Source: Aquimarina algiphila (GTDB lineage Bacteria > Bacteroidota > Bacteroidia > Flavobacteriales > Flavobacteriaceae). From it: DNA of 64,000 bases. This document shows, one piece after another, positions 31,100 to 40,284 of the stretch; position 1 is the first letter of the stretch, and every line of letters begins with the position of its first letter. Made by a program: the position numbers and the translations under genes. The DNA is taken from positions 154,689-218,688 of the forward strand of contig NZ_VLNR01000003.1 in the NCBI RefSeq assembly GCF_007489275.1, written 5' to 3'. Under the pieces are notes generated by a model that did no database searches, was not told where the DNA came from, and worked only from the letters and a program-made list of their open reading frames with translations.

Positions 31100-31723
31100 T
31101 TAATTTTTTGCTAATCTTTTATATTTAAAAGGACCTCTAATTTTCCCCCAAACCTGTTTTCCTTTTTCATCATATCCTCTTGTCCATATTGATATTTTAT
31201 CCTTACTAACTACAAAAGAACTAGAGATATAATCTACATGATCAATGCTGCTAGAGCAGGTTCCTTTATTTGTTTTTCCAGAATATATGGTCGAAGTTTT
31301 TTTCTTAAAATATACCTGACACCCTTTTCTGATTTGTAAACTATCCAAAGTCAACTTGTCAAAAACTTCTATGTCTTTCCACCCTAATTTATAATCTTTT
31401 TCATTAAGAATTCTGTACCCTGTACTTTTAAAAGTAATTGAATCTATTCTGTCATAATTTATTATTCTCTGACTGTACACATAATTGTTTTCTTTTACTG
31501 CCGACAATTCAGAATATATCCAATATCCAGGTTTATCTTTCCAGATTCTTACATTTATCATATGCGAATGGGAAAAGCCATTATCTTTTTTTGATTGTTC
31601 TTTATTAGAGAATTCACCAATCATTAATGTTGCCAAATTATGTAATTCTATATCTTTTATAGGTTTAGAATTGCAAGAATTAAATACAATTAATAGAAAA
31701 ATAATTGGTAAAAATTGCTTCAT
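31100..31723 (-). CDS. CpcT/CpeT-like lipoprotein
   Basis: 207-residue predicted lipoprotein (lipobox FNSC, Cys at 17). The body matches the layout of the CpcT/CpeT family: LATLMIGEFSNKEQSK, then VRIWKDKPGYWIYSELSAV, YVYSQRIINYDRI, LTLDSLQIRKGCQVYFKK, and near the end ISIWTRGYDEKGKQVWG. In cyanobacteria this family attaches bilin chromophores to phycobiliproteins. No phycobiliprotein or bilin gene is visible here, so the biochemical role is probably different. It converges on the Rrf2 gene with only 8 bases between them. Confidence 0.8.
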   Translation of the reverse strand: MKQFLPIIFLLIVFNSCNSKPIKDIELHNLATLMIGEFSNKEQSKKDNGFSHSHMINVRIWKDKPGYWIYSELSAVKENNYVYSQRIINYDRIDSITFKSTGYRILNEKDYKLGWKDIEVFDKLTLDSLQIRKGCQVYFKKKTSTIYSGKTNKGTCSSSIDHVDYISSSFVVSKDKISIWTRGYDEKGKQVWGKIRGPFKYKRLAKN

Positions 31724-31773
31724 ATAGTTTTTTACTAAATATATGAAAAAATGTCAAAAAAATGCAATTTACC

Positions 31774-31794
31774 GATAAAACTTAGCGTTTTATC
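31774..31794 (-). terminator. Weak hairpin after the SDR gene
   Basis: GATAAAAC (31774-31781) and GTTTTATC (31787-31794) form a perfect 8-bp stem just past the minus-strand stop at 31804. The T-run on the minus strand begins only about ten bases later, so termination is uncertain. Confidence 0.4.
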
Positions 31795-31803
31795 CTAGTA
31801 AAA

Positions 31804-33231
31804 TTAATTTAAAGCAGCAATTTTACGAATCATACCTCCAAAAATAAAATAATGAAAGGGCACCATGATATACCAATACAATCTTCCCCAAATACCTTTG
31901 GGTCTAAAAGTAGCGGTTTGATGTAATATATTGTTTTCATCAATGTCAAATTCTAGCCACGCTTCTCCAGGTACTTTCATTTCGGCAAATAATAATAAAC
32001 GCATATTATTTTTATCAGCTACAAGTACTCTCCAAAAATCTAAAGCATCCCCAGAAAATATCTCATCTGCGTGTGTTCGCCCTCTTCGTAAACCCACACC
32101 TCCAAAAAATTTGTCAAAATACCCTCTGATTTTCCACATCCAATTTCCATAGTACCAGCCCGTCTCTCCTCCGATTGCCCAAATACGATTTAATGCTTTT
32201 TCTGAGTTCATTAGTTTAATCTTTTTTTGATCTTTAAAGCAACCACGTCTGGGTACAGTAATATATTTTTGAATATCTTTTTCAAAACGTCCACTAATCA
32301 TAGAATCCTTCCAGCTAGAAACAACTTGGTTTTGCTCTATTTTTATAAATGCTAATTCTAAAGCCTTGTCATACGTCATTGGTGAAATACATAAAATTTC
32401 TTGAAGACGCTTATCATTTGCGATTACAGGAATACTCATACTGTCTACTAGATTTAGTGCTAACTTATATGAGGTCGAAGTAACAAAATATAACCAATAT
32501 GACGATAATTTTGGAGTCATGATAGGTAATGTGATGATGTATAATCGAATTCCTCTTACTTTTGCATACGACATCAACATTTCTCTATAGGTCAGAACAT
32601 CTGGTCCACTAATATCATATGATTCATTATAGCATTTAGAGTTTCCAAGAACACCAACCATAAAATTAAGTACATCCCTAATCGCTATAGGTTGAGTTTT
32701 GGTGTTTACCCATTTTGGAGTAATCATTACAGGCAGTTTTTCGCATAAATCCCTAATGATTTCAAAAGAGGAACTGCCAGAACCTACGATTATACCAGAA
32801 CGTAAAACGGTAAGGTTGTAATTTCCTTTGTATAATGTTTCTTCAACATTTTTTCTTGACCATAAATGTTTAGATAAATTCTTCTCATTAACAATACCGC
32901 TCAAATAGATTACTTGTTTTATGTTGGTGTGCTTAACATATATATTGAAATTTTTAGCAGCAATCTCTTCTTTTTTATCAAAATCACTTGTAGAGGAACT
33001 CATAGAATGAATTAGATAATATGCCGCATCAATATCTTTGGGTAATAAAGAAGTATCAGGTGTGTCTAAAAAATCTATTTCGACGATTTCTACTCTTTCT
33101 TTAATTTCCTGATCAATAGAAAGTCTATTCTTATCTCTAACACAACATATTACTGTATGCCCAGCATTAAGAAGTAAGGGTAAAAGTCGCATTCCAATAT
33201 ATCCATTGGTTCCAGTAAGAAGAATTCGCAT
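31804..33231 (-). CDS. SDR-type NAD(P)-binding protein with DUF2867 domain
   Basis: 475-residue two-part protein. Residues 1 to about 300 form an atypical short-chain dehydrogenase/epimerase: GTNGYIG at 7-13 is the nucleotide-binding glycine motif, with AAYYLIHSMSS and VIYLSGIV as later strands. The C-terminal 150 residues (GETGWYYGNWMWKIRGYFDKF, RRGRTHADEIFSGDALDFWR, AEMKVPGEAWLEF) match DUF2867. This fusion is widespread in Bacteroidota with no assigned reaction. Its neighbours on both sides are also poorly characterised. Confidence 0.88.
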   Translation of the reverse strand: MRILLTGTNGYIGMRLLPLLLNAGHTVICCVRDKNRLSIDQEIKERVEIVEIDFLDTPDTSLLPKDIDAAYYLIHSMSSSTSDFDKKEEIAAKNFNIYVKHTNIKQVIYLSGIVNEKNLSKHLWSRKNVEETLYKGNYNLTVLRSGIIVGSGSSSFEIIRDLCEKLPVMITPKWVNTKTQPIAIRDVLNFMVGVLGNSKCYNESYDISGPDVLTYREMLMSYAKVRGIRLYIITLPIMTPKLSSYWLYFVTSTSYKLALNLVDSMSIPVIANDKRLQEILCISPMTYDKALELAFIKIEQNQVVSSWKDSMISGRFEKDIQKYITVPRRGCFKDQKKIKLMNSEKALNRIWAIGGETGWYYGNWMWKIRGYFDKFFGGVGLRRGRTHADEIFSGDALDFWRVLVADKNNMRLLLFAEMKVPGEAWLEFDIDENNILHQTATFRPKGIWGRLYWYIMVPFHYFIFGGMIRKIAALN

Positions 33232-33291
33232 TTTTAATGTTTAAGGTACGAAGAAATTAACTTAGATACATAAGAATTATTTTTTCATTTT

Positions 33292-33723
33292 CTATAAGTC
33301 ATGAATGTTAGAAGGACTGTTATCTATTTTATAGGACAAGATTTTTTTTACAAATTTGTGTATTGCTACATCATTTTTTAATGCTCTAAACTTAATAAAA
33401 TAGTGATCTCGGTAGATTGAGTATTCTTCGGCTTTTCCTTTGTAAATATTTAGTTTATAAAAAGGGATGACTAATAGGTATGTTTCTAATCTCACATGAA
33501 AACCTATTAGAATTCCTTTAGGTCTTAATTCTATATTGCAGGTGTTTAGTGTGTTATCAAGTATAAGTAAGTTGTGTATTTGGATACTACTTTCAGTTAT
33601 ATGAAGTTTAGGAGAGCCGATACCTCCTAGTTTAATACGTTGTTTCAAGGTAAAAGGAGCGCCAACTTCGTGATTTATCTTTTTGGTTAACTCAGGATTT
33701 TTGTATGAGTTGTTGACTAACAT
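33292..33723 (-). CDS. Hypothetical protein, 143 residues
   Basis: I do not recognise the family. There is no signal peptide or obvious membrane segment. The segment from about residue 20 to 110 looks beta-rich and might be a PH-like or PilZ-like small beta-barrel (HITESSIQIHNLLILDN, IELRPKGILIGFHVRLETYLLVIPFYKL, HYFIKFRALKN), followed by a short helix. It lies between the SDR-DUF2867 gene and the divergent argS. It is accepted as real because of length, normal codon use and separation from other genes. Confidence 0.65.
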   Translation of the reverse strand: MLVNNSYKNPELTKKINHEVGAPFTLKQRIKLGGIGSPKLHITESSIQIHNLLILDNTLNTCNIELRPKGILIGFHVRLETYLLVIPFYKLNIYKGKAEEYSIYRDHYFIKFRALKNDVAIHKFVKKILSYKIDNSPSNIHDL

Positions 33724-33786
33724 TTTTTTTATTTACAATATAGTGAAATGAAGAGGGAACGCCTATGGAGACACTATAATTTCTAT

Positions 33787-33794
33787 TATCTTTG
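33787..33794 (+). promoter_or_regulatory. -7 box of argS
   Basis: TATCTTTG matches TAnnTTTG, 18 bases before the argS start. The -33 position holds TATG (33764-33767), one mismatch from TTTG at the exact 19-base spacing. The leader would be only about 10-12 bases. Confidence 0.5.
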
Positions 33795-33811
33795 CAGCTT
33801 AATTTTAGAAG

Positions 33812-35590
33812 ATGAGTTTACAAAGAACCATTTCAGAAAAAGTAAAAGAAGCCGTACAAGAGTTGTATGGTGCTGGTCTGGAATCTGTAGAATTACAAGC
33901 AACCCGAAAAGAATTTGAGGGAGATATAACTGTAGTAGTATTTCCAATGCTTCGTGTAGTAAAAGGCAATCCTGTACAGATAGGAGAGGCTGTTGGAAAA
34001 TATTTGGTTTCCAATGTAGATGAAATTAATGATTTTAATGTAGTCAAAGGATTTCTAAATCTTGTCATTTTGGATGCTTATTACCTTGAATTTTTCAATG
34101 GTATCAGAAACGATGTAGCATATGGTTTTGTTGCACCTTCTAAAGAAGATAAATCTGTAATGGTAGAGTATTCTTCACCAAATACAAATAAACCCTTACA
34201 TCTTGGTCATGTTAGAAATAACCTGTTAGGATATTCTGTAGCAGAGATTATTAAGGCGAGCGGTAAGAACGTATATAAAACTCAGATTATTAATGATCGT
34301 GGAATACATATTTGTAAATCAATGCTTGCTTGGCAGGAATACGGAAATGGAGAAACACCAGAATCTACGAATCTTAAAGGGGATAAACTGGTAGGTAACT
34401 ACTACGTGAAATTTGATAAGATCTATAAAGACCAAATAGCACAATTGATCAACGAAGGTAAAACAGAAGAGGAAGCAAAGAAAGAGGCTCCAATTTTGAT
34501 AAAAGCTCAGGAAATGCTTCGTAAATGGGAGTCCGGAGATGAAGAAGTGGTTCAACTTTGGAAAATGATGAATGGATGGGTTTATGAAGGCTTTAATCAA
34601 ACATATAAGACTCTTGGAGTAGATTTTGATAGCTATTATTATGAAAGCAATACGTACCTTCTGGGAAAAGATAATATCGAAGAAGGTCTGTCTAAAGGTG
34701 TTTTTTATAAGAAAGAAGATGGATCTGTTTGGTGTGATCTTAGTGCAGAAAAACTAGATGATAAATTGGTACTGCGTAGTGATGGAACTTCTGTTTATAT
34801 GACTCAGGATATTGGAACAGCGATTCAACGTATTAAAGATAATCCTGATGTTGGTGGAATGATCTATACCGTAGGAAATGAGCAAGACCATCATTTTAAA
34901 GTACTATTTGCTATTCTAAAAAAATTAGGATATGATTGGGCAAAACATTTACATCATTTGAGTTATGGTATGGTAGATTTGCCTAGCGGTAAGATGAAGA
35001 GTAGAGAAGGTACGGTAGTCGATGCAGATGATTTGATCTTAGAAATGGCAAAGACCGCTGGAGACATCTCTAAAGATCTAGGTAAATTAGAAGGATATAC
35101 AGAAGAAGATAAATTAGAGGTATATAACACCATAGGTTTAGGTGCTTTAAAATATTTTATTTTGAAGGTGGATCCTAAAAAACGTATTCTTTTTAATCCT
35201 GAAGAATCTGTGGATTTCCAAGGAAATACTGGGCCGTTTATACAGTATACATATGCTCGTATTCAGGCAATTTTGCGTAAAGCTGATTTCGAATATTCTC
35301 AAACAATTACTAATATAGACTTACAACAAAAAGAAAAGGAACTCATTAAGCAATTAGAGTTATATCCCGATGTTATCCAAAATGCAGCAAATGAACTTAG
35401 TCCTGCAATAGTGGCAAATTATACATATGATTTGGTAAAAAGCTATAATTCGTTCTTTCAGAATGTATCCATATTTGGAGCAGATACAGACTCTGAAAAA
35501 ATATTCAGAGTGCAATTATCAAGTTTGGTGGGGAGCACTATCAAATCTGCATTTCAACTTTTAGGAATAAATGTTCCAGAGCGAATGTAG
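33812..35590 (+). CDS. argS: Arginyl-tRNA synthetase
   Basis: 592-residue class I synthetase charging tRNA-Arg. The HIGH-type signature is HLGH at residues 130-133 (NTNKPLHLGHVRNN). The KMSKS counterpart is GKMKSREGTVVDADDL near residue 395. An N-terminal Add1-like domain and the C-terminal anticodon-binding helical domain (LSSLVGSTIKSAFQLLGI at the end) are complete. Confidence 0.98.
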   Translation: MSLQRTISEKVKEAVQELYGAGLESVELQATRKEFEGDITVVVFPMLRVVKGNPVQIGEAVGKYLVSNVDEINDFNVVKGFLNLVILDAYYLEFFNGIRNDVAYGFVAPSKEDKSVMVEYSSPNTNKPLHLGHVRNNLLGYSVAEIIKASGKNVYKTQIINDRGIHICKSMLAWQEYGNGETPESTNLKGDKLVGNYYVKFDKIYKDQIAQLINEGKTEEEAKKEAPILIKAQEMLRKWESGDEEVVQLWKMMNGWVYEGFNQTYKTLGVDFDSYYYESNTYLLGKDNIEEGLSKGVFYKKEDGSVWCDLSAEKLDDKLVLRSDGTSVYMTQDIGTAIQRIKDNPDVGGMIYTVGNEQDHHFKVLFAILKKLGYDWAKHLHHLSYGMVDLPSGKMKSREGTVVDADDLILEMAKTAGDISKDLGKLEGYTEEDKLEVYNTIGLGALKYFILKVDPKKRILFNPEESVDFQGNTGPFIQYTYARIQAILRKADFEYSQTITNIDLQQKEKELIKQLELYPDVIQNAANELSPAIVANYTYDLVKSYNSFFQNVSIFGADTDSEKIFRVQLSSLVGSTIKSAFQLLGINVPERM

Positions 35591-35715
35591 ACTTATGTGT
35601 TGAAAATCAATGCTTTTTGGATTTAAAAAGTGAAGGTTGTCGATTTTTTAGTTCTTTCGTCTAAAAGTATAAGGTAAAAATCAGAGATAATTGCTATCTT
35701 ATAGGTCATGTTTTT

Positions 35716-35723
35716 TATTTTTG
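35716..35723 (+). promoter_or_regulatory. -7 box very close to the GNAT start
   Basis: TATTTTTG fits TAnnTTTG but ends only four bases before the ATG at 35728, so a transcript from it would be essentially leaderless. A TTG lies 22 bases upstream (35691-35693). Confidence 0.35.
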
Positions 35724-35727
35724 AAGT

Positions 35728-36201
35728 ATGAAATGCGAAGTATCTAGAGCAACTAATCAAGATTTACCTTTGATGCAACGTTTGTTTTATCAAACGGTTA
35801 CTACATATGGCTCGATGATATTTACAAAATCTGAAATCAAAATTTACTCTCGATTAGCAACAAATAAAATCTATTGGCAAAATAAGTTCGAAAAGGATTT
35901 TATCTATAATGCTAAACTAAATGGTGAGATCGTAGGTTCTTTTTCTATGGACAAGAAAGGAAATATAGAATATATTTTTGTTCATATGAATTATCACGGA
36001 CAAGGAATTGCTAGTGAGTTGTATAAGTCTATTGAAGAGATAGCAATACGTTCAGGTATTACCGTATTAACTACTCAAATAAACCTATTAACTCGCTCAT
36101 TTTTTGAGAAAAAAGGTTTTGAAATTGTAAAAAATGCTGTACAAGTTGTTGGAGGTGATGAGGTAATAACATATAGCGGAGTTAAACACATTAAAAGTTA
36201 A
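35728..36201 (+). CDS. GNAT-family N-acetyltransferase
   Basis: 157-residue acetyltransferase of unknown acceptor. The acetyl-CoA-binding motif A is at about residues 90-105 (HMNYHGQGIASELYKSI), and motif B ends in SFFEKKGFEIVKN. Its 3' end overlaps the 3' end of the convergent TonB receptor gene by 11 bases (36191-36201). Met 16 is an alternative start. Confidence 0.85.
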   Translation: MKCEVSRATNQDLPLMQRLFYQTVTTYGSMIFTKSEIKIYSRLATNKIYWQNKFEKDFIYNAKLNGEIVGSFSMDKKGNIEYIFVHMNYHGQGIASELYKSIEEIAIRSGITVLTTQINLLTRSFFEKKGFEIVKNAVQVVGGDEVITYSGVKHIKS

Positions 36202-38710
36202 TTCTAAATACAACGTTGGGCGTAAATCCTAGTCCGAACTGCCTAACTTCTTCCACATTTTGAGTATTATTTGTTCTATAGTAATTGTTAACTATATTTT
36301 CCTGACTTAAGATATTCCAAACCGATACACCTAAGAGACTATTCGTGTTTTTAAAAAGTTTAAAATTATACGTTGCAGATGCATCCCATCTGGTGTAATC
36401 TTCTATAGTATCACTATTAGGGTGATTATAATTAATACTGCCATCTTCACTAATTTCATCCCCGGTGATAGGAATTGTAGTAGGTTTACCACTATGCCAG
36501 TTGATACCTGTAGAAAATTTAAAATTGTCAAGAGTATATGAAACAGCAAAGTTGATATTATGTCTAATATCTATATTATTAGGAAAATCTCGTTCACTCA
36601 ATGTATTAAATGAATACATGTTGGTAGCATAAGAATAACTCAACCATGCACTCAATTTCTCAAATCTCTTATTGATTAAAAAATCCACCCCTTTTACCGT
36701 GTAACTACCATGATCAGATTCAAACTCAAGCTGGTTTTGAAATCCTTGACTTTGTGATAAAATACCATCAATATGTTTATAATAAGTATCGGTACTAACT
36801 AACCAGTTATTATGATTGTAACTCAACCCAAGAGATACTTGTTGGCTTTTAAGTATTGGTATATTATTGTCATTAGAAAGTACCCATTTCCTGTTTTCTA
36901 CTCCTAGGAAATCATTTTGTGATTCTATAACTTGAGAGGTTATCTGACTTTTCAATTCTGCAAGTGTTTCTACAGTAAAGTGATCAAGAAATTTATGATT
37001 AAAACTCAAACGAGGCTCTGCGATAAACGTATCGAATTTGTCAAAATAGTTAAAACGTACCCCGAGATTAAGGTGAGTATTGTTATTTTTTGATTTAAGC
37101 TCGACTTCAGAAAAAATACTATTGGTGCGTACTACTTCTTTAATAAGATCTCTAAATGTAGGATTATTTACGTCCCTAAGATTTGTGATACCGGTTTCGT
37201 TAAATTGATACCCAGATTTTACATTAAAATTGGAGTTAATTTTAAGAAGTGTATTCAACTTAATTCCACTTTCTAAAACTTTATTTTCTTGCTGTAATCG
37301 CTGATCGTTAAAAATATCTGAATTTATAGCTTCTAAGGTAAAACTAGTGCCATACATAAGGATTTCACTTCTAAAAAAGTCATTCCACTTTCTTTGGTAC
37401 CAAATACTTCCAGTACTATTATTTTGATTTACATTGCTTTCTCTGGCAATATTAACCTGGTTAATAGTAGCATTCTCCTGAAAATCTAAGTTATTTCTAA
37501 TCACCAAAGCGTTTACTTTGATAAGGTCTTGTGGAGTCAATTGGTATAACCAACGCAAACTTATGTCATAAAAAGAAAAATCATCATTTGTATTAAAAGT
37601 GTTATCAGTGGTGTTTAGTACTTCAGAATCCTGAAAAGCTTTGTCAAAGTATTGAGTGTATGTTGGAGTTTCTAATACTTCGCTTATAGATTTACGCATT
37701 GATAACTGTAAAGATGATTTTTTTCCTAAAGGAGTGTCAATATACCCATCAATACTAATCATATTAATTCCTAAACTTATATCACGCTCTTTGTTAATCT
37801 CATTACTTGTGTTCATCGATATAATGCTAGAAACGCCACCACCATAACTTGCACTAGATCCGTTTCGAATTAATTGTACGTTTTTGGTTAAGTAAGGATT
37901 AAATGCAGAGATGAGTCCAAAAAAATGTCCGGATTGATACATCTTAATTCCATCCCAAAGAATAAGATTTTGATCATTGGTTCCTCCTCTTACATTGATG
38001 TCAGAAACTGTTTCTTCTACACTTAATATACCAGGTAAAGCTTGGATAGTCTGTAATAGATCAGGTTCTACCAATCCAGGAAGGATACCAAAATCATTAT
38101 AATCAATACTTATAGATCCATCAGATTTTTTATCAATACCTTTTATTAAATAGTCATTTAGGATAATTTCATTTAAATATTGTACTTCTGGCATCAAAAC
38201 AATGGTGATACAGGGAGTATTAATAAGTTCTTTAGCAAGAAATGTTTGTGTTTTAAAACCTATAAAACTAATACGCACTAATTCATTTATATCCTGTATC
38301 TCAAGATTAAATTCTCCTTTTTCATTGCTAATAACTGCACTATTTCTTGTTTGTATGGTAGCATTAGAAATTCTTTTTTCATTTACAAAAGATTGTAAAA
38401 TTCCGCAGATTCTGTTCTCGTTTATAGTAAGGCTTAATACAATGTTTTTTGCACTTAAGAATGTATAGTTAAGAGGTGTGTTTTGTTCTAAATATTGAAT
38501 GATTTCTTGTAAATCAGATATTTCTGGTGGGTTTAATAACGTAATCCCTTTGATGTCATTATCTGCATAAGAAAAACTACAATCAAATTTTTCCTGTATT
38601 TGATTTAACAATGAAAAAAGAGATGTAGAGTTCTGTTCAGGCTGAGTATACATCTGAAAGAAAGTAAAAAATAAAACAATAAATAAAGCTGTGATTTTGG
38701 TTTTGATCAC
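36191..38710 (-). CDS. TonB-dependent receptor with N-terminal signalling (STN-type) domain
   Basis: 839-residue outer-membrane receptor, FecA-like in layout. After a signal peptide come an STN-type domain (about residues 30-90, SLLNQIQEKFDCSFSYADND...), a carboxypeptidase-regulatory-like domain (about 95-170), the plug (ALPGILSVEETVSDINVRGG, then LILWDGIKMYQSGHFFG and NGSSASYGGGVSSIISM), and a barrel ending VVFRINF. The STN domain normally relays ligand binding to FecR. The gene overlaps fecR by four bases, so it is the third member of a sigma-fecR-receptor operon. There is no SusD partner. The ligand is unknown. Confidence 0.92.
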   Translation of the reverse strand: MIKTKITALFIVLFFTFFQMYTQPEQNSTSLFSLLNQIQEKFDCSFSYADNDIKGITLLNPPEISDLQEIIQYLEQNTPLNYTFLSAKNIVLSLTINENRICGILQSFVNEKRISNATIQTRNSAVISNEKGEFNLEIQDINELVRISFIGFKTQTFLAKELINTPCITIVLMPEVQYLNEIILNDYLIKGIDKKSDGSISIDYNDFGILPGLVEPDLLQTIQALPGILSVEETVSDINVRGGTNDQNLILWDGIKMYQSGHFFGLISAFNPYLTKNVQLIRNGSSASYGGGVSSIISMNTSNEINKERDISLGINMISIDGYIDTPLGKKSSLQLSMRKSISEVLETPTYTQYFDKAFQDSEVLNTTDNTFNTNDDFSFYDISLRWLYQLTPQDLIKVNALVIRNNLDFQENATINQVNIARESNVNQNNSTGSIWYQRKWNDFFRSEILMYGTSFTLEAINSDIFNDQRLQQENKVLESGIKLNTLLKINSNFNVKSGYQFNETGITNLRDVNNPTFRDLIKEVVRTNSIFSEVELKSKNNNTHLNLGVRFNYFDKFDTFIAEPRLSFNHKFLDHFTVETLAELKSQITSQVIESQNDFLGVENRKWVLSNDNNIPILKSQQVSLGLSYNHNNWLVSTDTYYKHIDGILSQSQGFQNQLEFESDHGSYTVKGVDFLINKRFEKLSAWLSYSYATNMYSFNTLSERDFPNNIDIRHNINFAVSYTLDNFKFSTGINWHSGKPTTIPITGDEISEDGSINYNHPNSDTIEDYTRWDASATYNFKLFKNTNSLLGVSVWNILSQENIVNNYYRTNNTQNVEEVRQFGLGFTPNVVFRINF

Positions 38711-39612
38711 TCTTTGTATAAGGTTATGTTATTGTCATTGATCTTATATTTCAAACGCATAGGTATAGTAATAGATTGTATAGCAGTTTGAATATCTGAA
38801 TGTACAAAATTACCCGTAAAAAGTTTATTTTGATCTATATTATTTGCAATAATAGTGACATCATATTGTCTTTCAAATTCCTTAAGAATATAGGAATAAG
38901 GAGTGCTGGAAAACATACTTTTGTTTTCAATCCAATCTGGTTGAATAATATTTGTTTCTCCTTTTGAGATTACATTTTTAAGTATTTTAAAAGTCTTTCC
39001 TGCAGGCAATTTAACTATGTTTTTGTCATAAGTTACACTTACGAGACCTTCATAACAAATGACTTCAAAGTAATGATCACGATGTTTAACATTAAATTGT
39101 GTGCCCAATACACTTACTATACCAGACGACGTTTGTACATCGAATTTTTTTCCTTTAGCAACTTTAAAATAAGCCTCTCCTTCTAGTTTGATTTTACGGT
39201 TGTTTTCCCAATCTTTTTCCTGATATGAAATAGATGATAGAGCATTTAATTGAACCACAGTATGATCAGGTAATTCTACAGATATTTTTTGACTGGCTAA
39301 TGAATCAACTGTTGTCTCAGTAGTATAAAATAGAGCAAAATAGGTGCCTATTCCTATGACAAATATTGCTGCAACTCTCATTAGAATAGTGATATAATGT
39401 TTTGATGCGGCAGTACTTTTGTGATCGATAAGAGTGGTCTTTAAATCTTCTAAATTAGATTCGATATCATATTCGGGAGCTTTAAAATTCTTTGCAGTAT
39501 CCGAAATTCTGACATAAGAATCATAGGCATTTAAATTCTTAAACGCCTCTGATTCTGTATGCGTGAGTTGTGCATTATTCAACCATTTATTTATGAGATC
39601 TTTCTCTTTCAT
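38707..39612 (-). CDS. FecR-family anti-sigma factor
   Basis: 301-residue membrane-spanning regulator. The cytoplasmic N-terminus (MKEKDLINKWLNNAQLTHTE) would bind the sigma factor; a single membrane helix lies at about 75-95 (ILMRVAAIFVIGIGTYFALF). The FecR domain follows (VELPDHTVVQLNALSSISY, GEAYFKV, FDVQTSSGIVSVLGTQFNVK), and the C-terminal domain is DUF4974-like (ILKEFERQYDVTIIANN). It lies 55 bases downstream of the sigma gene and overlaps the receptor gene. Confidence 0.93.
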   Translation of the reverse strand: MKEKDLINKWLNNAQLTHTESEAFKNLNAYDSYVRISDTAKNFKAPEYDIESNLEDLKTTLIDHKSTAASKHYITILMRVAAIFVIGIGTYFALFYTTETTVDSLASQKISVELPDHTVVQLNALSSISYQEKDWENNRKIKLEGEAYFKVAKGKKFDVQTSSGIVSVLGTQFNVKHRDHYFEVICYEGLVSVTYDKNIVKLPAGKTFKILKNVISKGETNIIQPDWIENKSMFSSTPYSYILKEFERQYDVTIIANNIDQNKLFTGNFVHSDIQTAIQSITIPMRLKYKINDNNITLYKE

Positions 39613-39667
39613 AGCAAGATTTCTATCTATATAACAATTGTATTTAAAAAATTCCTACCCTTACGTA

Positions 39668-40183
39668 TTAAATTCCTTCAATTTCTTTTCTGAGCTTTTC
39701 TAGTGCACCGTATATTCTTTTCTCTACAGCTTTTCTTGAAATACCTAGTAATTCAGCAATTTCTTTATGTTTTTTTCCTTCTGCTCTATTAAGCAGAAAT
39801 GCTACGCGTTGAGGTTCAGTAAGTTTAGAAAGGGCTTTTTGATATTTTTGAAGGTATTCTTTTTCTTCTAAGATAAATTCAGGGTTTTCATTGGTTTTAT
39901 CATTGTGTTCTATTTGCTGAAACTTTAATTTTACTTTATTGTGTTTTATTTGGTTTAATGATAGGTTGTTTACTACGGTAAAAAGAAAACTTCTTGCTTT
40001 TTGGAGTGAGATTTTTTTACAATTATCCCAAAGCTTTATAAATGCTTCCTGTACCTTATCTTTTGGATGAATGTGCTCTCCATATTTATAATATATAAAG
40101 TCATGCAATTCTTTAGCATGTTTTTTAAAAAGTTCTGAGAATAACTTTTCCTCACAAACATTCTCAAATAGATCTTTTGGCAT
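39668..40183 (-). CDS. ECF RNA polymerase sigma factor
   Basis: 171-residue sigma-70 family member with only regions 2 and 4. Region 2 spans about 15-85 (LHDFIYYKYGEHIHPKDKVQEAFIKLW, SFLFTVVNNLSLNQIKH) and region 4 about 115-168 (LTEPQRVAFLLNRAEGKKHKEIAELLGISRKAVEKRIYGALEKL, a helix-turn-helix). It heads the sigma-fecR-receptor operon and is divergent from the lipoprotein/fasciclin genes. Activity is presumably held by FecR until the receptor is occupied. Confidence 0.93.
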   Translation of the reverse strand: MPKDLFENVCEEKLFSELFKKHAKELHDFIYYKYGEHIHPKDKVQEAFIKLWDNCKKISLQKARSFLFTVVNNLSLNQIKHNKVKLKFQQIEHNDKTNENPEFILEEKEYLQKYQKALSKLTEPQRVAFLLNRAEGKKHKEIAELLGISRKAVEKRIYGALEKLRKEIEGI

Positions 40184-40226
40184 TAATTTTTTTGTTAAAA
40201 TTAAAAAAAATAGTTTTTATACGTAG

Positions 40227-40252
40227 GAGTTTTATCTTGTATATTGTTTTAT
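40227..40252 (+). promoter_or_regulatory. Shared promoter-like block, copy A
   Basis: GAGTTTTAT, one base, TTGTA, two bases, TTGTTTTAT. The same block with the same spacing occurs at 41072-41097 (23 of 26 bases identical). It ends 33 bases before the lipoprotein ATG at 40285, the distance expected of a promoter. Neither copy has a consensus TTTG-N19-TAnnTTTG, so the adjacent ECF sigma is a candidate reader. Confidence 0.5.
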
Positions 40253-40284
40253 TTTAAATTATTAAGGAAAATAACGCTTTGAAA

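Noticed and set aside
36191..36201. Overlap between the GNAT and receptor genes as a sign of a wrong stop or truncation
   Set aside because: Both C-termini are normal (the receptor ends RINF, typical of barrels); convergent genes can share a few bases.
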